This document shows positions 41,218 through 52,551 of a stretch of DNA of 64,000 nucleotides, one piece after another. Position 1 is the stretch's first letter. Each line of letters opens with the position of its first letter. Source of the stretch: Anthopleura xanthogrammica (Eukaryota > Cnidaria > Anthozoa > Actiniaria > Actiniidae). The position numbers were made by a program, and so were the translations under genes. The notes under the pieces are model-generated. The model ran no database searches. It had not been told where the DNA came from and worked only from the letters and a program-made list of their open reading frames with translations. The stretch spans positions 2,898,835-2,962,834 of the forward strand of contig OZ025211.1 of assembly GCA_964019055.1 (NCBI GenBank), in the 5' to 3' direction.

Positions 41218-43316
41218 ATGGTTATATCATCAGCAATGTTTAGATACATAATAAGAACGATTGTACTTCTATCTACGGCTCTTGCCGTACAAGTAGGGTT
41301 ACGTAAGTAAATTCAATGTTTTTATTCATTTTAGTTAATCGCTCATCGTACTTTGGATATATCGATCGTTTTGTGTACATATTACTAAAGGTAGAAGCTT
41401 TCAGTTAAGACGGTTTTTTGAAGATTTCTTGCATTTGAGTGTCTTTCTTTGGTTTTGTTTTAAAAGCACCAAAGATAATGCTTCATGCTTCACTAGAAGC
41501 AGCATTAGGGAGCAAGGTAACAATCGACTGTGCGGCTCAGGCAGATCCAAGACCAACAGTCACATTGTACAGAAATGGTGTATTCGTACCAGGACAAGAA
41601 GCAGCTACTTTTACGGTATCTATTCATTTATCATCACCCATCTAAATATTTTAAACATTTTCCACTGTCATTTTGAAGCTGAATGTATTAGGAAGGAAAT
41701 GCTTGTTGATGTTATAACAAGAATTTGGAATGACGTACACCACAAGGAACAGCAAATTCGCCTTACATGTGACGTCACAGCCGCCATGTAGGCTAAATTG
41801 AATGAACGATTCATTGCTGTTTTCTTTCGTTATGAATGAATATTGCAACAAATACATCATTATTATTGCACTTTCTTGGGAATCTTTGCAGACCAGAGAA
41901 AAAAATAATTTATATCCATGCATCAGCTCAGTGATTAATTTTTTGACTTCGTTTTTTTTGAACCATCAACATCAAATCAAATTTAATCACCATTAGTGGT
42001 GTAGCAAGGACCCAGGAACTGGGGGCACCTAGAATAAAACTAATTACGGGGGGGGGGGGGGGGGGGGTACGTGGCCGCCCCCTCCCTATGCCAGTGGCAT
42101 CGACAAAGAAAAAAAATCCTCGACCCGAAAATTTTAAGGCGGGAGGGGGGTAGCGGCGTTCCCCCTCGACCACCCCTTGCTACGCCACTGATCACCATCT
42201 CTGCTATCTTATTTTACCAGGCACTCAGACCCTATCTCGGAGCGGCTACATACACATTTACCGCTGTCCAAGGGTCTGGCGGACCATACGAGTGTCGTGC
42301 AACAAATGGGATAGCGGACTCTAGTGGAAACACTGTTATAACGAAAGTGATAAATGTTATCATAACAGGTTTGTCATATCATATATCAACGCTTAAGTGA
42401 AAGAAAGAAAACAAGTAATAGTTTTACAACGCAATGTTTACTCCTTTTCTATTCATTAACTCCAGTTAGCCGCCATCTTGGTTGATATAACAAGAGAATA
42501 TTAGTAAGGAACTATCCTTTGTACAGTCAACCAACACGGCGGCTAGTGACGTAACATGCAAGAATAGTTTCTTGGTGTCAGCTATTTATCGTATTGACTA
42601 ACTAGCCATGTTTATCGGTATGACATCAAAGCAATAGATTATTTGATTGTATTCTTAACTCCAGTAACAGCCATTAATCAAATCAACGGAAAGTGAGAAT
42701 AATTTTTGTTTAAGGTATATCGCCGACTAGTACCAGTGCACCGCAGACAGTATCTCTGTCAACAGCACCTTCTACCGCAGAACCAACTACCGAGAAAAAA
42801 ACTGGTAAGTTTTAATCATCATGCAACAACATAGGCGAGCGCGATAGATGAGAAAGTTTGATCACTTGGCTCTACTGTCCGTACGTATCTCAACTGGATT
42901 TGTCGGGAACTTTGGCGCCAAAAACGTGCGCGCTTTCTCCTCGGTCCATGATACTTATTATAGTATTAATATTCAGCTAGAGTGCAAACAATATATCCGT
43001 GAAACATTAGTTATTACTAAATAGCACAATTTTCGCAAATTCTATTGTTTTCTATTGTTGAATTAGCACTATTTTGTACTATTTAGTAATTTGTATTTCA
43101 CGGATATATTGTTTGCACTCCATAAAAGAATCAATATTCCTAATAAAACGATTGCATGCTGTATTTTTTTCCCCAGATCCAACGAACCCAGTAACAACAA
43201 AGAAAACTGTCAAACCAGGCGAAAAGAAGACTACGGTTTCTGGTTCAAACAGCTCGAGTGCTCTATCCTTGCTTGTAGTTTTCCTATGGTTATTGCAGCA
43301 TAATGTTTACGATTGA
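41218..43316 (+). CDS. Ig-3B: Ig-3 paralogue lacking one stalk exon
   Basis: Five coding exons: 41218-41302, 41467-41615, 42221-42368, 42715-42804 and 43177-43316. They sum to 612 nt (203 aa). It is the same as Ig-3A except that a 173-bp deletion after about 42453 removes the first stalk exon (SSTTTTAPPPTTAVIIT in A). Because that exon is phase 1 at both ends, the Ig exon can splice straight to the next stalk exon without a frameshift. Signal peptide, both Ig Cys and the C-terminal hydrophobic GPI-type signal are kept. It is therefore a plausible intact short-stalk variant, not an obvious pseudogene. Confidence 0.78.
41994..42190. mobile_element. hAT-type MITE in Ig-3B intron 2
   Basis: Copy B of the element at 31886-32078, with the same 8-bp atcaccat duplications (41986-41993 and 42191-42198). 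Its poly-G tract is longer. It was present before the segmental duplication. Confidence 0.85.
42980..43120. repeat. Foldback with 25-bp arms, Ig-3B
   Basis: Copy B counterpart of 33041-33181 in the last intron of Ig-3B. Confidence 0.85.
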
Positions 43317-43630
43317 TCTATCATAAGACTATGACTATGACTGAATTAGGCATTAACAAACTAAAACACAAATATCAATTCTGGCAAACCAACACACTCG
43401 GATTAATATGATGGCATACATAAGCACAGCTCAGTAACTGCGAAATTTTAGGCCCATTGCATGCTGGCGTTAAGGATCAAGATCTAATGGAAATACTGGG
43501 GTACGTGGTAAACGAAAATAAAAACCCTGGGACTCTTGCTAGAGCACAACGAGAAATATTGTGGGATAAGCCACAGGAACTACCTAATGTAACGAGCGAA
43601 TTTCAAAATTCGTACCACATAATTCATTCA

Positions 43631-43894
43631 AGGTGGCTAGAAGGCCTGGTTACCATTAAAAATGGTAGCCACAAGGCTTGGTTACGATTTAAAATAGCGA
43701 CTACAAGGCTTGGTTACTATTCAAGATAGTAGCCACAAGGCTTGATTACCATTCAAAATAACGGTATCAAGGCCTGGTTACCATTCAAAATGGCAGCGAC
43801 AAGGCTTGGTTACCATTCGAAATAACGGCAACAAGGCTTGGTTACGATTTAAAATGGCGAATACAAGGCTTGGTTACCATTCAAAGTAGCGGAT
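43631..43894 (+). repeat. 32-bp minisatellite downstream of Ig-3B
   Basis: Copy B counterpart of 33692-33955, with the same number and order of units. Confidence 0.85.
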
Positions 43895-44353
43895 ACAACG
43901 TGAAAAAAAAAATTAACATTACAAGATTTATTTTAAATTTCTTTACAATAGTTTTAAAAACCCATTGTATTTACAATCTTTATTCCCCTTTATTATTTTG
44001 TACGTTAAATTATTGAATGTATAAGAATAAAACAAAGTAACGGATGAATTCATCCATAATACAAATAAATACTAATTTTCTAAAAATATTTATCCGAATT
44101 CCATTTTTTTAGAAACTAGTTAGAAATAAAAAAGTGGGAATTTCCTTTCCCCAAAAACAAGTAGTAAGTGATATTATACTTCTCGCAATTTAAGAATGAG
44201 AAACAACTTGTCTAGTTCCTCTGGAATTCCAGAGACTCTTCTTAATTTTTTCACCCTTTCAACTTCTAAAATATTTGCAAAATCATAATTTTTATGAAGC
44301 TCCACATTGTACCATATTTTCCTAAAATAGATCACTAAAAACATTCATTTAGT

Positions 44354-44529
44354 ATAAGCCAGTTCAAAGTTTAAGAATCGTTTTCAGTGCGCATGCGATT
44401 TTATCCCGAATTTCTCACCTTCTTTTGTTCAAACCTTCTTTTGTTTTAAATTAAAGAAAAGAAGGTGAGAAATTCGGGATAAAATCGCATGCGCACTGAA
44501 AACGATTCTTAAACTTTGAACTGGCTTAT
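44354..44529. mobile_element. Foldback element with about 73-bp arms, copy B
   Basis: Copy B counterpart of 34415-34590. The flanking interval 43895-45303 is otherwise without a recognised gene. Confidence 0.9.
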
Positions 44530-45303
44530 TGCTATTATGCGCTTCACCATATTCTAGTGACTTACAAATGACGTCACTGCAAAACTGAGGTGTCACGACT
44601 TGTAAAAGTTTCTATCTGAGATAACTCTAGATTTTCAGAAGAGGGTTTTGATATTTTGTACACATTAGTTTACTATGATATTCATTATTGAGTGGAAAAA
44701 TAACATAAAGAAATAACCGTTTCCCGAGTTGCCGGGCTACTCAGGATGACACCTCAGTTTTGCAAATTTTCTCGATTCTGATTGAGTGATGTTTTTTCTC
44801 AGATCAGCTGGATACACTACAAACTGGTAGCCATTTTGGAGGGCAGAATTTAACTCTACACAAATAAACGTACATTTTTGTACCAAGCATGTTTGCTCAT
44901 CAATGTCTCGTGTATATAAATAACGTTATTCTATTCTATTTTCATGGATTTGTCCCTCCAAGATGGCTGCCATTACTTGGTGATACGAAAAGCCTATCAA
45001 CTAGTAGGACTGCATGGATTTCGATTTTTCAATTAAGCTAAAATATTTACACTAATAACTTATTATTATTGAATACATAGCGTTGATCCTTACGGATATG
45101 GACGACTCTTCTTAACTTGTACGTACGACCCTTGTTGTGTGTGAAGCGGGGAGGGAGGGGGGGGGGGGGGGGGGAAGGCTTAAGATATTTAAAATTTTTT
45201 AAATATTTAACATTGAAAATTTTTCGTAAAATGTTTAGTCAACGGCATGTAAAGACCGTTCCAATTTGAAGGTAAGTTTCTTCTACAAAGTGTTGATTGA
45301 CTT

Positions 45304-48300
45304 TCAATCGAAGCTAAGAGTCCCGTTTTTGTTCAGGTCGTCGTGTGCTATCAGCGTATCGATATCATCGATCAACACAAACTCCTCGTGGATTTTACCT
45401 TGAAAATGATCCTTCGCTACTTCTGTCACCTTCGATTCAACGTACGCCTCCATAAGCAAAGGAATCTCGGACTCTAACGGACAAACCATCTTGCTTTGAA
45501 TATCACGTATCTTCTCTGCCACCTCCGATGGAGATTTGTTTTTTAACGCGCGCACCGAAGTCACCAAGAAGTACGCATCTATTGGCAGGGATAGAACGCT
45601 GGCCACAAACCCTGCAACATGAGTTGCTCGACTTGCGACTGACAAGGTGTCAAATACCGCTGAGCCAATACGCGCGCCTGCAGTGCCGGCAGTGACGCCT
45701 GAAGATGTAGCTGCGAGGACAGCACCAACGGCTCGTGCGCTGCTTTTGACCGGGTGTAGTTGCTCTAATTCCATAATCTTCATTCCTGTTATTTCCTCAA
45801 AGTGAGACATGACGTTCAAAATGGCGACTGGTGACGCTTCATCACTGAATTCTTCGAGGCCTTCTCTCTTGTCGAAGATCCTAGAAAAGCAATAAACAAT
45901 AAACCCGTCCATGTCTTGCTTTTACATTGATAGTAACAACAACAACAATAACTTATACAATGTTGTTTGCCAAGGATAATCTAGTCAGCACAGAAGTACT
46001 AGTACTATTATCAATGAAGGCCCTGCCCTGTTGATTGAACTATTAAACTATTCAACTGAATAGGAACAAAAAAATGAGGTCTTCTGGGCCACCACGCCAC
46101 ACCCAGATACTCCTATCCTTACCTTTGCACATTTCTTTCTATCAATTTGTTTAGTTTATCGATGCTCTTTCGTAGATTTTCACTTTCCTCCTTATCTTCC
46201 GCGATAGTATCCTCCACTTTCTTGATATTGGTTTTTGACTTTATAATTTCTGACATTTTCGCGCCAAAAGTGGTAATTCCTCCCGCAGCCGCGATACTGC
46301 CGCCCACAATCATTACTGGGATAGTGGCCCCAAATGTGAAGAATGAACTTATGAATCCGCCAACAACTAGGCCAGTGGCAAGTACAGAAGTGGTTGCGCC
46401 AGCAGCTGTTGCGATGTTTGCTTTGCGGTGAAATTCATCAAGTTCTGCGGTCATCTCGTCAAGATTCATTTCTTCGAGTTCCCGGATGGTTCGTCTTCTG
46501 ACGGGAATCCAGTGATGGAAGTCTTCGCAGACTTTTCTTTTTTGTGATTGGAAATCATATTTGACGATTTCTAAACGGAAAAGGAATACAGTCTAAGAAA
46601 CTCTATGGTATATTATTTCTACATAATTGTCTTATCCATGCAATCCCATCCATCTTTTCATACTTGGCTATCCATCCATCCATCCATCCATCCATCCATC
46701 CATCCATCCATCCATCCATCCACCCATCCACCCATCCACCCATCCACCCATCCACCCATCCACCCATCCACCCATCCACCCATCCACCCATCCACCCATC
46801 CACCCATCCACCCATCCACCCATCCACCCATCCACCCATCCACCCATCCACCCATCCACCCATCCACCCATCCACCCATCCACCCATCCACCCATCCACC
46901 CATCCAGCCATCCAGCCATCCACCCATCCATCAATCCACCTATTCATCAATCCACCCATCCACCCATCCATCCATCCAGCCATCCATCCATCCATCCATC
47001 CATCCATCCATCCATCCATCCATCCATCCATCCATCCATCCATCCATCCATCCATCCATCCATCCATCCATCCATCCATCCATCCATCCATCCATCCATC
47101 CATCCATCCATCCATCCATCCATCCATCCATCCATCCATCCATCCATCCATCCATCCATCCATCCATCCATCCATCCATCCATCCATCCATCCATCCATC
47201 CATCCATCCATCCATCCATCCATCCATCCATCCATCCATCCATCCATCCATCCATCCATCCATCCATCCATCCATCCATCCATCCATCCATCCATCCATC
47301 CATCCATCCATCCATCCATCCATCCATCCATCCATCCATCCATCCATCCATCCATCCATCCATCCATCCATCCATCCATCCATCCATCCATCCATCCATC
47401 CATCCATCCATCCATCCATCAGTATCCATCCATCCATCCATCCATCCATCCATCCATCCATCCATCCATCCATCCATCCATCCATCCATCCATCCATCCA
47501 TCCATCCATCCATCCATCCATCCATCCATCCATCCATCCATCCATCCATCCATCCATCCATCCATCCATCCATCCATCCATCCATCCATCCATCCATCCA
47601 TCCATCCATCCATCCATCCATCCATCCATCCATCCATCCATCCATCCATCCATCCATCCATCCATCCATCCATCCATCCATCCATCCATCCATCCATCCA
47701 TCCATCCATCCATCCATCATGCTATCCTTCCATTTGTACTTCAATGTATCCCACACCATAGAAATACAGCCAATCAGAAAGCAGGAAAGCTGTTGTATAT
47801 TCGTCAGTATTTCACTCTTCCTTCCCATCATGCACTGCGTGTTGAATCTACGCATTTGTATTGTCTATGGTGTGGGATAAAATGGTTATACAATGGTTTA
47901 TCGTTGCATACCGTGGATATCCCACTCGTCACTTGTATTTTCTTTGTATACACACTCACATAAAGGCTTGTGTGTATACTAGAAACTACAAGTGACTCGT
48001 GGGATATTCCACGGTATGCCACTTGAAACCGTTGTATAACTAGTATATATTTATAATCATACTTTTACAAATAACTATCCTTCAATTCATCCATCTGTGC
48101 TTCTTTCCCCTTTCTTCCTCCTCATTAATTAATTAATTAATTCACACATTCACCCATCTCTTCATCACTAGACCCCTTGCCTTTTACCTTTTACCTACAC
48201 CATCCATCTATTTATTACTTCCCAGTAATAGGCCCTTTTAGCTTAGAGTGAGTATCCTCTCTTTGTTTAATGATTACATGTGAACTAGAAGACACATTAG

Positions 48301-50691
48301 GAATATGGATGCAACTCAAACAAAGAATCTTATACTCAAGATAATTACACATGGTCTGAATTAGGAAAACATTTAAAGCTAAAAGGGACTATCAATCCAG
48401 GTCACTGCTTTGATTCCACCTTCCTTCTCACCATCTTATCATCACTTAATTGCTCTATTTCACTTTGACGTCACATCAAAACAATCTATTGTTAAAGCGC
48501 TAAGGATCAAAGCTTTAACAGCCATCAAATGCAATAAATATTGTTTATTAAACATCCAAAAACCTTATATTTAGAAACCCAATGATTTGACATTAAACGT
48601 TTCTTAGCAGAGGAAATTTTGTTCAAATTTCTATTGTTCTAGACAATTCTGTCCCCCTCATAAACAAGCTGTGACGTCATAATGAAATAGCGCAATTAAA
48701 AGTAGTGCAGTATTGTCAAGTATCAAAAAAAAAAAAAAAAAAAGAAGCCAAACTACATTCAAACCTTTCAAGAAGTCAGGATCAGCTAGTATCTTTACAA
48801 TATCTTGTGCCCTGGGTCTTTTCTTGGGATCAGTCTCTAAGCACTCATAAACTAGTTGTCTCAATGGGTTTGCTTCTCCCATTTCTCTCAAGTCTGCTTG
48901 TAGTTGTGAATGCACTGTTGCTTCTGTATAAATATATAAACCAAAATGATCGGCAGATTAATATTACAAGTAAACATTTTTGTGTATACAGCTATTTCAA
49001 TTTGGTGAAAAAGGTCTTGTTGTATGTTGCATACCAAGCCCGAAATGCACTATTGGCAATTTGAATCCAATCAGTGCAAGGTCACAACAATATGGGATTT
49101 TACCAAAATTTGTCTGCATGTTTTATCACAGGGAGCCCAATTTAGATAAAAGTGCTAGATGACAATAAAATCTTGAAATTATATCATTTATTGAAAAAAA
49201 TGGGTTAGAGACTGAAAATGTGTGCTAAATAATACAAGCAAATAGAAAAATCAAGCAAAAATACAGTAGAATAATTTTTCACATGCTTTTGTTTTCCTTT
49301 ATTATTCCCCTATGGTTGCCATATGTAGAGAGTTGCATCCCTTGAAAACATATTCTACATTGGGCTCCCTGTGTTTTTATGGCATATTTTCTGACTAAAC
49401 AAAAGTGTATGTAAAAAGAGAATTAAAGGTAGAAAAAAATGCCTATATTATCAATACTATCTAGTCAGTTTATATACATGGAGAAATAAATAATACTCTA
49501 AGAGGTGCTGTTGTTGGGTTCCCTGTGGTAATATCAAAGAAAGCTTCAAAATTATGCCCAGAGATCAAAGTTCTTCTAACACTGGCTTACAGCCAATTTC
49601 ATTAAAAAATTGAATATATTTATAATATATGTCTTGACGTGAGTTGGTTTCTCAATTACTGTTAACTTGTTTATGCATTGGAGGACTATAGATTGAACCC
49701 CTCCCTTAGTCGAAAACTCGCCCCAGGGGGTGGGCCTGAATGGCACAAGATTGTAAGACAAAGTTGATTAGCATAAGGTTCGTAAACAATCAGTACGCAG
49801 AAGAAATAAAAGCTATCTACAAAGCTCCGGATAGAAGGAAAATTATACCAGTGACTTATTAAAAATAATATTTAAAAATACTACAAACGAGTCCGAATTT
49901 GAGGGAGGAAAATATTTATAAAAATGTTAAAAAACCCTAAAGTTTTGCTAAAGCATTTCTATTTTTTTTGGGTTATGAATATTAAGATACTTGCCTTCGT
50001 CTTGCGCTAGGGGATTTTCCTTAGGAAGAGGCGGATTTCCAATGATTCCTTCAAGAAGAGTCATACCAAAAGAGAACACATCTATCTCTGTGCCATATCT
50101 AGTAGGGACCAGATACAGAGAGTTAAGACTGCCATACGTCTCGGGTGCCATGTATGCTTGTGTTCCAGGAACAGGCGACAACTCTCTTCTAATGTCTCTA
50201 GTAATCTTAGCTAACCCTATATCACATATTTTAGCTCGTAATAAAGATGGATTACTTTTATCTAGGAGGATATTCTTAGGGCAAAGATCTCTGTGAATGA
50301 TCGGTTCGTCTTGTCCGTGTAGGTACTCCAGCCCTTCGGCGACATCGAGCATTATAGTAACCAGTTCTTCAAGAGGCATCACTGCCTTGTTCTCACTAAA
50401 ATGCTTTCCCAGATCGCAGTCCAGCAGCTCAGTTATCAATATCGGAGGTTTTTTGGGCTCATAGATAATATGGAGCACTTTTAGAATATTTGGGTGCTCC
50501 AAACGTCGTAGAAGCTCACACTCCTTCACGAATTTTGCCACCACGCCATTGTCTCCTCCAGGATCAAAGCGAACGAGTAGCGGATGAATTCGCTTCGCAG
50601 CGACTAGTTTACCGTTCCATTTTGCTTTATAGACTTCTCCGTAACTTCCTGAACCCAAACTCTGAATAAAGCGAACATTATTTTGGCCCAT
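45304..50691 (-). CDS. Kinase-ApoL fusion protein 1
   Basis: Four exons on minus: 50691-49995, 48923-48765, 46570-46123 and 45880-45304. Phases 1, 1 and 2 agree and the total is 1881 nt (626 aa). Residues 1-285 form a full protein kinase domain: GSGSYGEVY (13-21), Lys33, Glu57, HRD (133-135) with Asn140, DIG in place of DFG (157-159), APE (182-184), Asp204, and KKRPRAQDI in exon 2. The key catalytic residues are present, so it is probably active. Residues 286-626 are apolipoprotein-L-like: a basic linker ([14 protein letters not shown]), a hydrophobic hairpin (about 337-385), a charged coiled segment, a second hydrophobic region (about 484-545) and [16 protein letters not shown]. ApoL proteins insert into membranes and some act in cell death or immunity. 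The first donor is GC (GAAG|GCAAGT). There is no signal peptide, so it should be cytosolic and membrane-active. Confidence 0.82.
46670..47719 (+). repeat. Expanded (ATCC)n array in kinase-ApoL 1 intron 2
   Basis: About 1050 bp, with an (ATCCACCC)n section at 46720-46920 followed by almost pure (ATCC)n with one interruption near 47421. Because four is not a multiple of three, the same peptide-like frame (SIHP, or MDGW on minus) is open in several frames. It is not coding. Confidence 0.97.
48290..48420. mobile_element. Fragment of the 20.5-21.2 kb foldback family
   Basis: gcaactcaaacaaagaatct and ttacacatggtctgaatt match the 20.7 and 21.1 kb element. It lies in intron 2 of kinase-ApoL 1; the remainder of 48060-48764 shows no exon. 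Confidence 0.6.
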
Positions 50692-51688
50692 TGCGGTTGT
50701 TTTCGAGTGACTTTTTTATCTGCTTTGAAGATGAATTTTTCTGTTGTAACAGCAATCATCTGTCTTTCTTGTCATAACTAGCATTTAAAATGATGCAGGT
50801 TTATCTATAGTATTGTTCTTCTTTTCGTATTGTAAGGCAAACTAGATTGTTTTGATGCGAAGCGTTTATATCGAGGGGTTTCACTTTCGCTTTTTGGCCT
50901 CCTTCGTTTTAACATAATAGCTTGGGCTCCCTGTGTCAATTCCTGACCCTCGCCCCAAACTCCTAATTACGATATTTTAAGGTGGCTCCTAGTAGTCATT
51001 TTTCCTGACCGCTCTTCTAATTTAAAGTCTGCAGATATTTAGTCCTAATATATCAGGCTCGAAAAACTTGGTTCTTATACCTGTTTTTAGACTAGGATGA
51101 AAGTTAACAGTTTTCTAACTTACGATGCATGCAATGATGAGTGTGTTAGCTGAATCGTTACCAATTATTGTGGAGAAGGCAAATGTAAGTAAAGAAATTT
51201 TGACTAATAAACTTTTATTTCCCGATGTACAAATTTTTCTTGAGTGTTTATATTTATCATGAAGTCTGTATGAATCTAAGAACTTTATTTAGCGAGTTTA
51301 AAAAGCACGAAAAAAAATGCGCTCGCGCCGTCGTATTTGACGTTCGCGTCCTGATGCTAAATCAGTCTATTCTAATCTCTTGGGCTGCACGCAGGCTAAG
51401 AACCACCCACCGAGAAAAAAACTGGTGAGTTCATCTAAGATTATCATGCATCAACATAGCGCGATAAAAGAGAAAGTTGCCAGCCTCAACTACCTTTTTA
51501 TAGGTAAATACTTCAAAAATTGAAGGATTCTTATGAAAAATGAATTTGTAGAGCAATTAATTAGTTTGCTGGCTTGAGATAAAGTTTGTGAGAGTGATTT
51601 GCCCTAGTGGATTTTACTTTGGCTGGTTCAAACCTGAGGTGACTATAACCAAAAATTATTTTATAACATTCTATTAATGACAAATATT
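50692..51688. promoter_or_regulatory. Upstream region of kinase-ApoL 1, shared with gene 2
   Basis: This interval is virtually identical to 60713-61710, upstream of kinase-ApoL 2. It should contain the promoter and any 5' UTR. No TATA box is convincing. It also carries a relic of an Ig stalk exon on plus (51401-51424). Confidence 0.5.
51401..51424 (+). pseudogene. Relic of an Ig-3 stalk exon end
   Basis: aaccacccaccgagaaaaaa plus actg|gtgagt matches the end of Ig-3 exon 5 (aaccaactaccgagaaaaaa, ctg|gtaagt). The downstream intron is also related (catcaacatagcgcgata...gagaaagtt). Preceding Ig exons are absent. Confidence 0.7.
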
Positions 51689-52261
51689 CCGGGGGGGGGG
51701 GGGTACTTCGGGTCGTTTCATACGGGGATGCTCCGCCCGGACTCTCGAACCCTTACCCTTTCACATACCAAATTTCGGCAAAAGGTATACGTACCCCTTT
51801 TTATATCTTTTTGCCTGAAAAGGTACCAGCTGAGCGGTGAACCCGGCTCGCAAAGCATGAGTGGACAAAATTGCCGGCCCTGACGCAACTACTAATCAAT
51901 TTTTTACAAAATATTCAATAAGGTAATTCTATGGTAAAACCTGTTAAAAAAGTATTTTTGCCCAGCTAATAGTAAAAGTTTTATCTTTCAAAACAAAAGC
52001 AGCCCACCGACCCACTGCGCGAAATTTTGGTTATACGAGGGCCGAAGGCAAAACAGCCAAACGTGCTGTGATTGGCTGAAACAAAATTCCCCGCTCACCT
52101 GGTACCCCTTTCATATATACCTTTGTAGAAAACTACGGTTTTTATACCAAAACTCACAAATTCCCACCTCTTTTCTATACTTGCGGCCTAGAAAAGGTAC
52201 CCCTTTCGGGCGGAGCATCCCCGTATAGTCCATTATAGGGAGTACCCCCCCCCCCCCCGGG
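51689..52261. mobile_element. hAT-like foldback element, copy C
   Basis: Ends ccggggggggggggtact and agtacccccc...ccggg are inverted, as are inner blocks acggggatgctccgcccg and cgggcggagcatccccgt. The flanking 8-bp duplication caaatatt is exact (51681-51688 and 52262-52269). The same insertion with the same duplication is at 61711-62287. A truncated relative is at 54863-54900. Confidence 0.85.
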
Positions 52262-52551
52262 CAAATATTCCCTTCTAAGGGATAAGTTGGGCCACCCATG
52301 TAGCTTACACCTGTCCTCATGGGCATTTTTACTCTTTTCTTTGACGGAGAATCAAGCTTAAGCTACAATATTACACTATTAACTCGATAATATTGAATAC
52401 ATAGCATCGATCCTTACGGATATGGACGATCCTTTTCGTTGATCCTTCTTTAAACTACGACACATGTCAGGAAAAGCGCTAGCCCACTTTTATCTACAAA
52501 GTGTTGATTTACTGTCAATCAAAGCTAAGGGTCCCGTTTTTGTTCAGCTCT

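Noticed and set aside
46603..47963. Very long open frames on both strands (SIHP or MDGW repeats)
   Set aside because: Produced by the (ATCC)n array, which is open in several frames at once; it lies in an intron.
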